Of a stretch of DNA of 64,000 bases, positions 47,958 through 55,513 are shown one piece after another. A program made the translations under genes and the position numbers. The notes under the pieces were generated by a model. The model saw nothing but the letters and a program-made list of their open reading frames with translations, did not search any database and was not told the origin of the DNA. How positions within the stretch are numbered: the first letter of the stretch is position 1; each line of letters opens with the position of its first letter. Source of the DNA: Planococcus glaciei (GTDB taxonomy: Bacteria > Bacillota > Bacilli > Bacillales_A > Planococcaceae); the NCBI RefSeq assembly GCF_900099655.1, contig NZ_FNDC01000016.1, forward strand, positions 23,902 through 87,901, in the 5' to 3' direction.

Positions 47958-48785
47958 ATGCTTGTCGATATTAACTTATTGCCGCAGAAAGAGCGGGACC
48001 GTCCCGCTTTTCTGATCGCGGCGATTACGATATTACTTTTGGCTGTCATTTTATGGGCAGTTTTTGCATTTATGGCAAGTGCCAACGAAAAAGAACAGGC
48101 TGAACTTTCAGCCCAGTCTGTCCAAGTGGCTGCCGATCAAGCGGCAATTCGCGAACAGCTGGAAGCGAAGCAGGGCATGAACGAAGAGCAGCAATTGAAA
48201 GTTACGGTCGATTGGGCAGAAAGCTATCAATTTGATACGTTGCCGCTCTTGAGCGATTTGGTATCCAAACTGCCGCAGCGCGGGTTTTTTGACAGCTTTT
48301 CCTACGTCGGTTTGGATCAGGCGCTTTTGACGGTTCAATTTGATACAGCTCGGGAAGCGGCATTTTATTTAGCACAGCTGAAGACTTCTGAATTACTTAA
48401 GTCCGCGACTTTAGATTCTGTCACACAAGAAGAAATGCAAGAAGAAGCGACAACTACAGCTACGACAGCCGGTACAACAGTTGTTGTTGGAGAAGATGAA
48501 GACGTAGTTATTGAAAATCCGCGTTACCTTGCAACATATACCTTGATTTTTGTGGACGACCGGATTCCAGCAGAAGTGGTGGAAGGTGAAACGCCAGTGG
48601 AAACACCGGCAGAACCTGCAGCGGAAACGCCGCCTGCAGAAACTCCTCCAACGGAAGTGCCGGCTGAGGCGCCAGCTGCTGGAACAACCGAAACGCCAGC
48701 AACTGATACGGATGTAAACGTAGACGTTGAAGTTAACGAAGAAACACCTGCCACTCCAGAAGGAACGGAGGGGAATGGCCAATGA
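47958..48785 (+). CDS. pilN: Pilus alignment protein PilN
   Basis: 275 residues. The N-terminal INLLP (residues 4-8) is the PilM-binding motif, followed by one transmembrane helix (about 22-45) and a coiled/ferredoxin-like periplasm-side domain. The C-terminal ~70 residues are a Pro/Glu/Ala/Thr-rich low-complexity tail. It overlaps pilO by 4 nt. Confidence 0.85.
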   Translation: MLVDINLLPQKERDRPAFLIAAITILLLAVILWAVFAFMASANEKEQAELSAQSVQVAADQAAIREQLEAKQGMNEEQQLKVTVDWAESYQFDTLPLLSDLVSKLPQRGFFDSFSYVGLDQALLTVQFDTAREAAFYLAQLKTSELLKSATLDSVTQEEMQEEATTTATTAGTTVVVGEDEDVVIENPRYLATYTLIFVDDRIPAEVVEGETPVETPAEPAAETPPAETPPTEVPAEAPAAGTTETPATDTDVNVDVEVNEETPATPEGTEGNGQ

Positions 48786-49555
48786 GCAGCTTGACAAAAA
48801 GCCAGAAAGAAAAAGGCCTGATCATTTTAGCGGTTGTGTTCTTATTAGTTCTTGGAGCGTATTCCTATTTCTTGGTTTATGCACCAGCGAAAGAAGCGCG
48901 TCTACAAGCCGAACAGACCTTGAGTTCCGAGCGTGACGTTTTGATTGCGCTTCAGACGCAGTTGAAAGAATTACCGGAAGGCGAGAAGATCAGCACGAGC
49001 GAATTGCAGCAGAAAGTGTCGATTGAACCGTTATCGGAAACCTTGATTTTGCAAATTGAACAAGCTGAGTTATTATCTGATACTCTAATTACAAATATTG
49101 AAATGTTAGAAGAACCAGTTACTTTGCCAGTTCCTGTTGAAGGTTTAGAAAATATGCAACAAGTGAAAACTACTGTTACTTTTGAAACACCTAACTACAA
49201 AGGCATTACTGCATTTATTAAAGAAATTGAAGCAATGGATCGTATCTTAGTAATTGATTCTATTGATTTTACTTCTAATGATGAAGTAACCGCTGTTGAA
49301 ACTGAAAAAGAACCAGTAGAAGTCACGGTAAGCTTCGCAGCTTACTTCCGTCCGGATTTGATTGCTTTAGTTGATACGCTTCCAAAAGTAGATGCACCGC
49401 CGCCGGCCAAGAAAGTTAATCCGCTGCCGCAAAATGACGGCACGGCTTTAGCCGAAGAGGAAGCAGTCGTTGCTCCTGAAGATGCTGCGGATGTTGACGT
49501 CAACGTGGAAGTCAATGTCGAAGACGGCGAATCGGCAGCGGCCGATGGCCAGTAA
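48782..49555 (+). CDS. pilO: Pilus alignment protein PilO
   Basis: 257 residues; one transmembrane helix (about 10-33), coiled coil (about 38-70), then the PilO fold. The C-terminus has an acidic tail (VDVNVEVNVEDGE) similar to that of PilN (TDVNVDVEVNEE). Bases about 49036-49320 are markedly AT-rich compared with both sides, although the frame is intact. Forms the alignment complex with PilM and PilN. Confidence 0.8.
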   Translation: MSSLTKSQKEKGLIILAVVFLLVLGAYSYFLVYAPAKEARLQAEQTLSSERDVLIALQTQLKELPEGEKISTSELQQKVSIEPLSETLILQIEQAELLSDTLITNIEMLEEPVTLPVPVEGLENMQQVKTTVTFETPNYKGITAFIKEIEAMDRILVIDSIDFTSNDEVTAVETEKEPVEVTVSFAAYFRPDLIALVDTLPKVDAPPPAKKVNPLPQNDGTALAEEEAVVAPEDAADVDVNVEVNVEDGESAAADGQ

Positions 49556-49567
49556 AAGGTAACAGCC

Positions 49568-49600
49568 AAAGAGAAATCGTCATGATTTCTCTTTTTGTTT
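49568..49600 (+). terminator. Terminator after pilO
   Basis: AAAGAGAAATC / GATTTCTCTTT perfect 11-bp stem followed by TTGTTTT. Confidence 0.88.
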
Positions 49601-49630
49601 TAAAAAATCTAAACCGTAAAGAGGGTTTCT

Positions 49631-50386
49631 ATGTTCATAACGTATACAGCATTCTTTTCCATATTTGGACTGGTATTCGGTTCATTCTATAATGTCGTCG
49701 GTTTGCGCGTTCCGAAAAACGAGTCAATCGCCTTTCCACCGTCGCATTGCACCAAATGCGATCGCCAGTTGACGCCGCTGGATCTGGTGCCGGTATTTTC
49801 TTATCTGTTCTTGCGGGGCCGCTGCCGTTCATGCGGCGAAAAGATCCACTGGGTTTATCCGTTGATGGAAGCCATCACCGCAGCGCTTTTTGCCATCTCG
49901 TTTTGGCAGTTGGGCTTCCAGCCTGAACTGATTGTGGCGTTGATCTTTGTTTCGTTGCTTGTCATCATCACAGTATCCGACATAGCGTATATGCTGATTC
50001 CGGATAAAGTATTGATGCCGGTCGGGATCGTTCTGCTCGCGTTGCGATTATTTATCCCGCTCGATCCGTGGTGGGACGCATTGCTCGGAGCTGCTGTCGG
50101 GTTCGGGATTCTGTTATTGATTGCCATCGTCTCGAAAGGCGGCATGGGCGGCGGCGATATCAAATTGTTTTTCGTCATCGGACTGGTGCTTGGGACAAAC
50201 GGCACTTTGTTGACGCTGTTCTTCGCCTCCCTCATCGGAGCGATTGCCGGCATCGTCCAGCTGCGCGTCCTTAACAAAGACCGCAAGACACCGGTGCCGT
50301 TCGGGCCGTCGATTGCACTTGGCGCTGTCATCACCTATTTTTGGGGTGATGCGCTATTGAATTGGTATATGAATTTCTGGGGATGA
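49631..50386 (+). CDS. comC: Prepilin peptidase (PilD/ComC)
   Basis: 251 residues, polytopic aspartic protease that cleaves and N-methylates prepilins. Zinc-binding cysteines CTKC and CRSC flank the first loop, and the catalytic aspartates are in VSDIAYMLIPDK and GGGDIKLFF. It lies upstream of maf and radC like comC in B. subtilis; spoIIB, which sits between comC and maf there, is absent. Confidence 0.94.
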   Translation: MFITYTAFFSIFGLVFGSFYNVVGLRVPKNESIAFPPSHCTKCDRQLTPLDLVPVFSYLFLRGRCRSCGEKIHWVYPLMEAITAALFAISFWQLGFQPELIVALIFVSLLVIITVSDIAYMLIPDKVLMPVGIVLLALRLFIPLDPWWDALLGAAVGFGILLLIAIVSKGGMGGGDIKLFFVIGLVLGTNGTLLTLFFASLIGAIAGIVQLRVLNKDRKTPVPFGPSIALGAVITYFWGDALLNWYMNFWG

Positions 50387-50409
50387 AGCCATGTGCTTCA
50401 TCTTTTTTT
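50382..50409 (+). terminator. Terminator of the prepilin peptidase gene
   Basis: GATGAAGC-catgt-GCTTCATC with seven T residues; the left arm overlaps the stop codon. Confidence 0.88.
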
Positions 50410-50445
50410 AGTATGCTACTTTTTTACGTCATCAAAGATATGGAG

Positions 50446-50601
50446 CAAAATAGCGGAGACGCCAGCGGGGCAGCGTAAGCGACGAGACAGACGAGACCCT
50501 GCAACGCTCTTTCATGTTTCGAAGCTAGCGCAGCGATGCAGAAACAGGAGCAAAGCGATGAAGCGGCTCGGCGCTCGCCCGCGGCAAGCGTAGCTATTTT
50601 G
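50446..50601. repeat. 156-bp intergenic repeat with terminal inverted repeats
   Basis: Bounded by CAAAATAGC (50446-50454) and GCTATTTTG (50593-50601). The interior GCGGAGACGCCAGCGGGGCA ... GACGAGACCCTGCA ... CGCCCGCGGCAAGCG closely resembles a GC-rich intergenic repeat common in Bacillales genomes (from memory). No coding potential. The rest of the 50387-50796 gap shows only the terminator and maf upstream signals. Confidence 0.75.
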
Positions 50602-50796
50602 CGGAATATCGATAAACTGCCTATCTATCAAAATATTTTCCCAAACCGCACAGCTAGGCGATTCCTAACCCAAACATCCGCCAAATCTCATTTTTGAGAT
50701 CCCGAAACCCGGGCAAAAATTATTTTTGCGTTTTTGTCTACAATTTTCATCTGCGGCGATTTTCGGTATGATGCTAGAAAAGGGAGGAATAGTTTT

Positions 50797-51408
50797 ATGA
50801 AATTTAAAGCCAACGCGCCGGTCATCCTGGCGTCCGCATCACCGCGCAGAAAAGAATTGCTGGAAAGCCTCGGCATCGAGTTTTCAATCGTGCCGAGCTT
50901 AAAAGAAGAGCCGGATCCGTCGAAGTTTCAGACCGCTATGGGCTATGTCATCGAATGCGCTTTGCTGAAAGCGAAAGACGTGGCGAAAAAGCATCCGGAA
51001 GCCGTCGTCATCGGCTCAGACACAGTTGTCGTGCTGGACAGAGAGATTTTGCGCAAGCCGCAGAACAAAGAACAGGCTAAAGAATATTTGCGGCAGCTGT
51101 CCGGAGAGACGCATGACGTCATCACCGCTGTCACGATTGTGAAAGGCGGCAGCGAACAGACCTTCCAGGAAATCACCCGCGTGACGTTCTACGATTTGCC
51201 GGAAGATTGGATCGAAGCCTATACCAGCACTGATGATCCTTACGATAAAGCAGGTGCGTACGGTATCCAGACCATGTCCGGTTTGTTCGTCCGGAAAATC
51301 GACGGTGACTACAACACGGTGGTCGGATTTCCGCTGGCGAGCCTGACGCAGAAATTGATGCTGTCCGGCTATATTTCACTGGAAGGGAGCCGTGTCCATG
51401 CATATTGA
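50797..51408 (+). CDS. maf: Maf-family nucleotide pyrophosphatase
   Basis: 203 residues. ILASASPRRKELLESLG is the Maf signature; VVIGSDTVVVLD and YDKAGAYGIQ complete the active site. Hydrolyses dTTP/UTP-type or modified nucleotides; linked to septum control in B. subtilis. ATG 50797 follows AGGGAGG. The last 11 nt overlap radC. Confidence 0.93.
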   Translation: MKFKANAPVILASASPRRKELLESLGIEFSIVPSLKEEPDPSKFQTAMGYVIECALLKAKDVAKKHPEAVVIGSDTVVVLDREILRKPQNKEQAKEYLRQLSGETHDVITAVTIVKGGSEQTFQEITRVTFYDLPEDWIEAYTSTDDPYDKAGAYGIQTMSGLFVRKIDGDYNTVVGFPLASLTQKLMLSGYISLEGSRVHAY

Positions 51409-51940
51409 ACAAGCCTTAATGATCCGTGATGTCCATGCAGCTGACCGTCCGCGCGAGCGGCTGGTCAGCCAGGGCGCGATGAGCTTATCAAATCAGGAGC
51501 TCATCGCGATCCTGCTCCGTACAGGCACGAAACAGGAGTCGGTTTTGCACCTCGCGAACCGGGTTCTCCTTTATTTCGAACAGATCCAGGGGTTGAAAGA
51601 TGCCACCATCGAAGAAATGACATCGATCAAAGGCATCGGCCAGGCCAAAGCGGTGCAGCTCCTTGCATCCGTCGAGCTTGGGCGCCGCCTGTCCTCCAAG
51701 CAAACCGACACAAAATTCACCATCCGCTCCCCGAAAGACGCCGCCTCGTATTTGATGGCGGATATGACTTCGCTCAAACAAGAACATTTCGTCGTGTTAT
51801 TCCTCAACATCAAAAACCAAGTCATGCACAAACAAACCATTTTTGTCGGCAGCCTGAATGCCAGCATCGTCCATCCGCGCGAAATTTTTCGGGAAGCGGT
51901 GCGGCGTTCGTCGGCATCGATCGTCTGTGCCCACAACCAT
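51398..51940 (+). pseudogene. radC: radC, 5' part, interrupted by element insertion
   Basis: 181 codons of RadC are intact: an N-terminal HhH region (RPRERLVSQGAMSLSNQEL, IKGIGQAKAVQLL) and the JAB/MPN-like domain (VVLFLNIKNQVMHKQTIFVG, SASIVCAHNH). The usual continuation PSGDxTPSxxD is missing: after CAT (51938-51940) the sequence changes to AT-rich DNA and the frame ends at 52039. The metal motif HxH-x7-SxxD is therefore cut. The start is ATG 51398 after AAGGGAG. The remaining 3' part is not in the window. Confidence 0.92.
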
Positions 51941-51985
51941 CGGATTATAGTAAAGTTCGACAGCTTTATATTCAAGTGGTATTAT

Positions 51986-52015
51986 GGTGTTACCTTAATT
52001 AATAAGGTGTTACCT
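51986..52015. repeat. Subterminal direct/inverted repeats at the element left end
   Basis: GGTGTTACCT occurs at 51986-51995 and 52006-52015, exactly 20 bp apart. ACCTTA and TAAGGT in between form an inverted pair. About 45 bp inside the proposed boundary, this is a likely recombinase-binding site. Confidence 0.6.
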
Positions 52016-52035
52016 AAAAGGGTGGGGTGTGTAAG

Positions 52036-53130
52036 TTGACTAAAAATAACCTTTACGTAATTAAAGGATTAGAAAAGAAACATAATAACGCTTCTTTAAG
52101 CGTAAAAACAAATTTTCAATACAAATTGCTTGCAGGTTGGGAACTTCAACAAAAAGCTTTAGGCTATACTGATAAAACGATTGCATTAAATTTAAGAAAT
52201 ATAAAAGAGTTTCTTTCTCTTATCGATAAGTTTGTGTGGGAAATTGACAGAGAAGATATAGAACTTTTTTATGTTGATTTAGTTGGGAGAAATCTTGCTC
52301 ATAGTACTAGAAGAAAGTATCAATCTAATATTTCTACTTTCTTAGAATATTTACGTTCTAGAAAATCCACTGAAATATTTAATATGGTAGGGACACATGT
52401 ACCTGACGTACTCGATCAATTTAATAAGTTTTTTCATAGAAGAGATGATAATGATATTCGTATCGCACCTCCTAAAAAAGAAGTCTTAGATGTTTTTTTT
52501 AAGTGTCTAAAGGAAGACATGGAGAAAAATAGAAAGTATAAAACGGTAGCTAGAGATTACGTCTTTTTTAAATTGCTTGGTATGACCGGCCTTAGAATTT
52601 ATGAATTAACAATGATTAATATTAAAGATGTTAGATTCGATTTAGGTTCATCTGGTGTAGGAAAGGTTCATGTTAGATATGGAAAAGGGAGTCGAGGTTC
52701 TGGTCACAAACCCAGGTGGGTGCCTTTACTCAATGATGCAGACCTTTTACTGAAATGGTATATAGAGCATATTTATCCATTATTTACTGTTGGAGATTAC
52801 GATTCATCTCCTTTGTTTCTTTCAGAAGGCGGTAGTAGGGTGACGCGAGATACAATGAGAACTAATTTAAGAAGACGACAGGGTGAGTATGGAATTCCAC
52901 AAGAAGAAATATTTTCTGCTCATCAGTTAAGGCATGCTTTTGCCACAGACTTAGCAGAAACTGGAGTGGATATAATGACCTTGAGTAAATTATTAGGACA
53001 TTCTAACATTGCCACTACAGCTGGATATTTGGATGCAAGTAGTGATTTTGTTGAAAAGCGTATAAGAATAGCACAAAAACAGTGGAAGGAATCTATGAAA
53101 ATTTTGGGGGGTGAAATAGATGAGTATTGA
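52036..53130 (+). CDS. Tyrosine recombinase (TnpA-like)
   Basis: 364 residues. An N-terminal SAM-like core-binding domain (about 30-120) is followed by a catalytic domain with Arg in GMTGLRIYEL, Lys in GKGSRGSGHKPRW, HQLRH (H-x-x-R), LGHSN and the nucleophile Tyr in TTAGYLDAS. All catalytic positions are present. Size and place match Tn554 TnpA (361 residues). Start is TTG 52036 or GTG 52027; the G-rich GGGTGGGGTG site favours 52036. It overlaps the next gene by 11 nt. Confidence 0.9.
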   Translation: MTKNNLYVIKGLEKKHNNASLSVKTNFQYKLLAGWELQQKALGYTDKTIALNLRNIKEFLSLIDKFVWEIDREDIELFYVDLVGRNLAHSTRRKYQSNISTFLEYLRSRKSTEIFNMVGTHVPDVLDQFNKFFHRRDDNDIRIAPPKKEVLDVFFKCLKEDMEKNRKYKTVARDYVFFKLLGMTGLRIYELTMINIKDVRFDLGSSGVGKVHVRYGKGSRGSGHKPRWVPLLNDADLLLKWYIEHIYPLFTVGDYDSSPLFLSEGGSRVTRDTMRTNLRRRQGEYGIPQEEIFSAHQLRHAFATDLAETGVDIMTLSKLLGHSNIATTAGYLDASSDFVEKRIRIAQKQWKESMKILGGEIDEY

Positions 53131-53434
53131 ATGGAAATTAAGGCAGATAATGGCCAAAAATGATGTTTGGACAGGAAGCGAATTATTGCGATTAATGGAA
53201 GACAAAGCCGGCTACTCAATGTCCCCAGCTTCTATTTCAGCATTAATTAATGATACGCCTAAGTTAATACGTGTAGAGACTTTAGATGCCTTGTGTACGG
53301 CTTTAGATTGTACTCCAAACGATTTAGTAGTTCATAAATCTTCCTTCATCGGTTCAATGAAAACACCAAGAGTTATATCAAATAATAAGCAAGAAAAAGA
53401 AGTGGTGAATAAACGGCCACTTCCACCAGTATAG
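53120..53434 (+). CDS. Small XRE/Cro-type HTH protein
   Basis: 104 residues. MSIEWKLRQIMAKNDVWTGS, SMSPASISALINDTPKLIRVE and LDALCTALDCTPNDLVVH match the Cro/C1 HTH pattern found in small regulators. It sits between the two recombinase genes, overlapping the first and 10 bp from the second, so it is part of the transposition module. It may act as a regulator or an architectural co-factor. Confidence 0.75.
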   Translation: MSIEWKLRQIMAKNDVWTGSELLRLMEDKAGYSMSPASISALINDTPKLIRVETLDALCTALDCTPNDLVVHKSSFIGSMKTPRVISNNKQEKEVVNKRPLPPV

Positions 53435-53444
53435 GAGGGGCATA

Positions 53445-55355
53445 ATGAAACTAATATCTTGCCCACATTGTGGTAATGATGCGGCAGAAGGTACAATTAA
53501 AAAAACTGGACGATGTAATAATTGTTATTCATTAGCTTCAATAAATAACATGCTGAATCATGACTTACTTCATAAGAAGAATGGGGTTAAGTGGAAAGTT
53601 GAATTAATATTAGACTTTGGAAAATTTCTTGAAAAATCAAGTTATTCATATGTTTTTATTTACAGGGCACTTGTTGATTTCCAAAAAATAGTTAATCAAT
53701 TGGCTAACAGAAAAGATTATTTTATTGATGAATCTTGGCTAGATAAAAAATTTAAAGAAATAAGTGCTTATAAATCTAAAAATGGATTAGACTCTATTAA
53801 AGTTTTTCTTTACAGTGAAAAATTGATAAATTTTGATATTAATAATTCACCTTGGGCCAGCAAAACACTAGATAAATGGTTTTATTACAACGAAGACATA
53901 TTAGATTACTATTTCGATAGCGAAAGGTGTAGTGATTGTGGAAATGAAACCCTTATAAATCAATCTTCTAGTTTCTGTGGAAATTGTTTAGGTAGAAGAT
54001 CTCTTAAAAATCTAACTTCAATTTCAAATATGGAGAAAGTTTTTAAGAGTAAAGAAGCACGTACTATATTTTTAGATTTTGTAGATTTTTTATTAAAATC
54101 CCAACTTACATTTGTTAGAATTCGAGAAATTTCAGAAGTATTATTGCATGTGTTTAAATTAAAAGAAGAACCTCTTTCAAAGTCTCTTAATGGAAAAATC
54201 GTTTCACTTCAAGGAGATCATTTACAGGAACTTTTTAATATAAAATGGATGGAACGTGCTTTTGAAAGTTATACAAAATTCTCGTTTTCAAAGTTAAAAC
54301 TAAAGCTTTTGAAAGCTTCTTATGGTCATTATTGTGCATTTTTAATTCATCGTTCAATTATTCCTCATAATACTATATTACCTGCACTAAATATTAAAAA
54401 TGGAGTGATAAGTCTTTCTAAAAAGAAGAAAGAAGAACGTAAGGTGATTGAAGAAAAAATTGACATGTATCCTAATGGATTTCATAAACTTTTAAAGTAT
54501 TACTTGGAAATTGAAGCGAAGAAAATTTTTGTCTTGGAAAAGAAAAATGCAGTTAAAACTCTAAAGTGGCAATCCGTTTCTCAAATTTTTCGCTCGTTCT
54601 TTAGATGTTTGGATTGGTTGATTTCTAAATTTAAGGTCGAAGACTGGAATGGAATTACTGATGATTATATAAATTCTTATCTCTTAACATATAAAAAACA
54701 ACAATATAGAGATATTGAGAAAAGAAAGTTATATAATCTATTGGAATTTGGGAAGAAAAATAAGTTAATGTTTGCAAATCCTATTGCACCTTTTAAAGCT
54801 AGAGATTACAACATTGTTGAAAACCCATTTACGCCTTCAGATCATATTAAATTAAACCAACAAATTAAATTAGCTGCATCAATTAACCCTACAGATGCGT
54901 TATTGGTATCACTTTGTTACTTTCATGTTTTAACTTCAAAAGAGATACAAAACATTGAAATTTCAAATATAAATATAAAAAAACAAGCAATTTTCATTCC
55001 AAAGAGATCACCTGTTTATTTAGATAATTTTGAGATGAACTTACTAACAAATCATTTAAAGCTCAGTGCAGATTTACGTGAACATCATAAAATATCATTT
55101 TTATTCTTTTCTCTTAGGAATAGTAATCCAATTAAAGTAACTACAAACTGGATTTTGAAACATACTAAAAAACTAAGTGGTTACTCGCCAAAAATTATTA
55201 GAAGAGTTGCCTTGCAACATTACGGAGAAATGCATGGAACTGAATTCTTACATGACTGTTTTGGTCTTTCTTTAACACACTCTTCAAGGTTTGGGAATTT
55301 GGATGACTGGATTATTGAAGATATTATTGCAGCAGAAATCGAGAGTGAAAGTTAA
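53445..55355 (+). CDS. Zinc-ribbon tyrosine-recombinase-like protein (TnpB-like of Tn554 type)
   Basis: 636 residues, like Tn554 TnpB in size (630) and position. Two zinc ribbons: CPHCG with CNNC (6-29) and CSDCG with CGNC (about 165-182). A phage-integrase-like domain covers about 440-630. Catalytic positions look degenerate: SKEIQNIEI where Arg is expected, KIIRRV in place of HxxRH, FGLS in place of LGHS, and HSSRFG where Tyr is expected. It may be a structural partner of the active recombinase. AGGAGGGG precedes ATG 53445. Not related to IS605 TnpB. Confidence 0.7.
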   Translation: MKLISCPHCGNDAAEGTIKKTGRCNNCYSLASINNMLNHDLLHKKNGVKWKVELILDFGKFLEKSSYSYVFIYRALVDFQKIVNQLANRKDYFIDESWLDKKFKEISAYKSKNGLDSIKVFLYSEKLINFDINNSPWASKTLDKWFYYNEDILDYYFDSERCSDCGNETLINQSSSFCGNCLGRRSLKNLTSISNMEKVFKSKEARTIFLDFVDFLLKSQLTFVRIREISEVLLHVFKLKEEPLSKSLNGKIVSLQGDHLQELFNIKWMERAFESYTKFSFSKLKLKLLKASYGHYCAFLIHRSIIPHNTILPALNIKNGVISLSKKKKEERKVIEEKIDMYPNGFHKLLKYYLEIEAKKIFVLEKKNAVKTLKWQSVSQIFRSFFRCLDWLISKFKVEDWNGITDDYINSYLLTYKKQQYRDIEKRKLYNLLEFGKKNKLMFANPIAPFKARDYNIVENPFTPSDHIKLNQQIKLAASINPTDALLVSLCYFHVLTSKEIQNIEISNINIKKQAIFIPKRSPVYLDNFEMNLLTNHLKLSADLREHHKISFLFFSLRNSNPIKVTTNWILKHTKKLSGYSPKIIRRVALQHYGEMHGTEFLHDCFGLSLTHSSRFGNLDDWIIEDIIAAEIESES

Positions 55356-55513
55356 GTGGAATTTTTATTTGTTAAAAATATCTCATAGAATTAAAAGATA
55401 CTTACAATATACTTTCATGATTTCAGTTAGTTAAAGATATAGAAACTTAATTCTAAAAAAATGAAACATGTACTAACATTGAAACAATATTGATGCGATA
55501 AGGAGAATGTTAA

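Noticed and set aside
51941..52039. Read-through tail of RadC into the element
   Set aside because: Sequence after the HNH motif is unrelated to RadC and comes from the element end.
53445..55355. IS605/IS200 TnpB (RNA-guided nuclease) identity
   Set aside because: No RuvC motifs; the C-terminus is integrase-like. The name TnpB applies only in the Tn554 sense.
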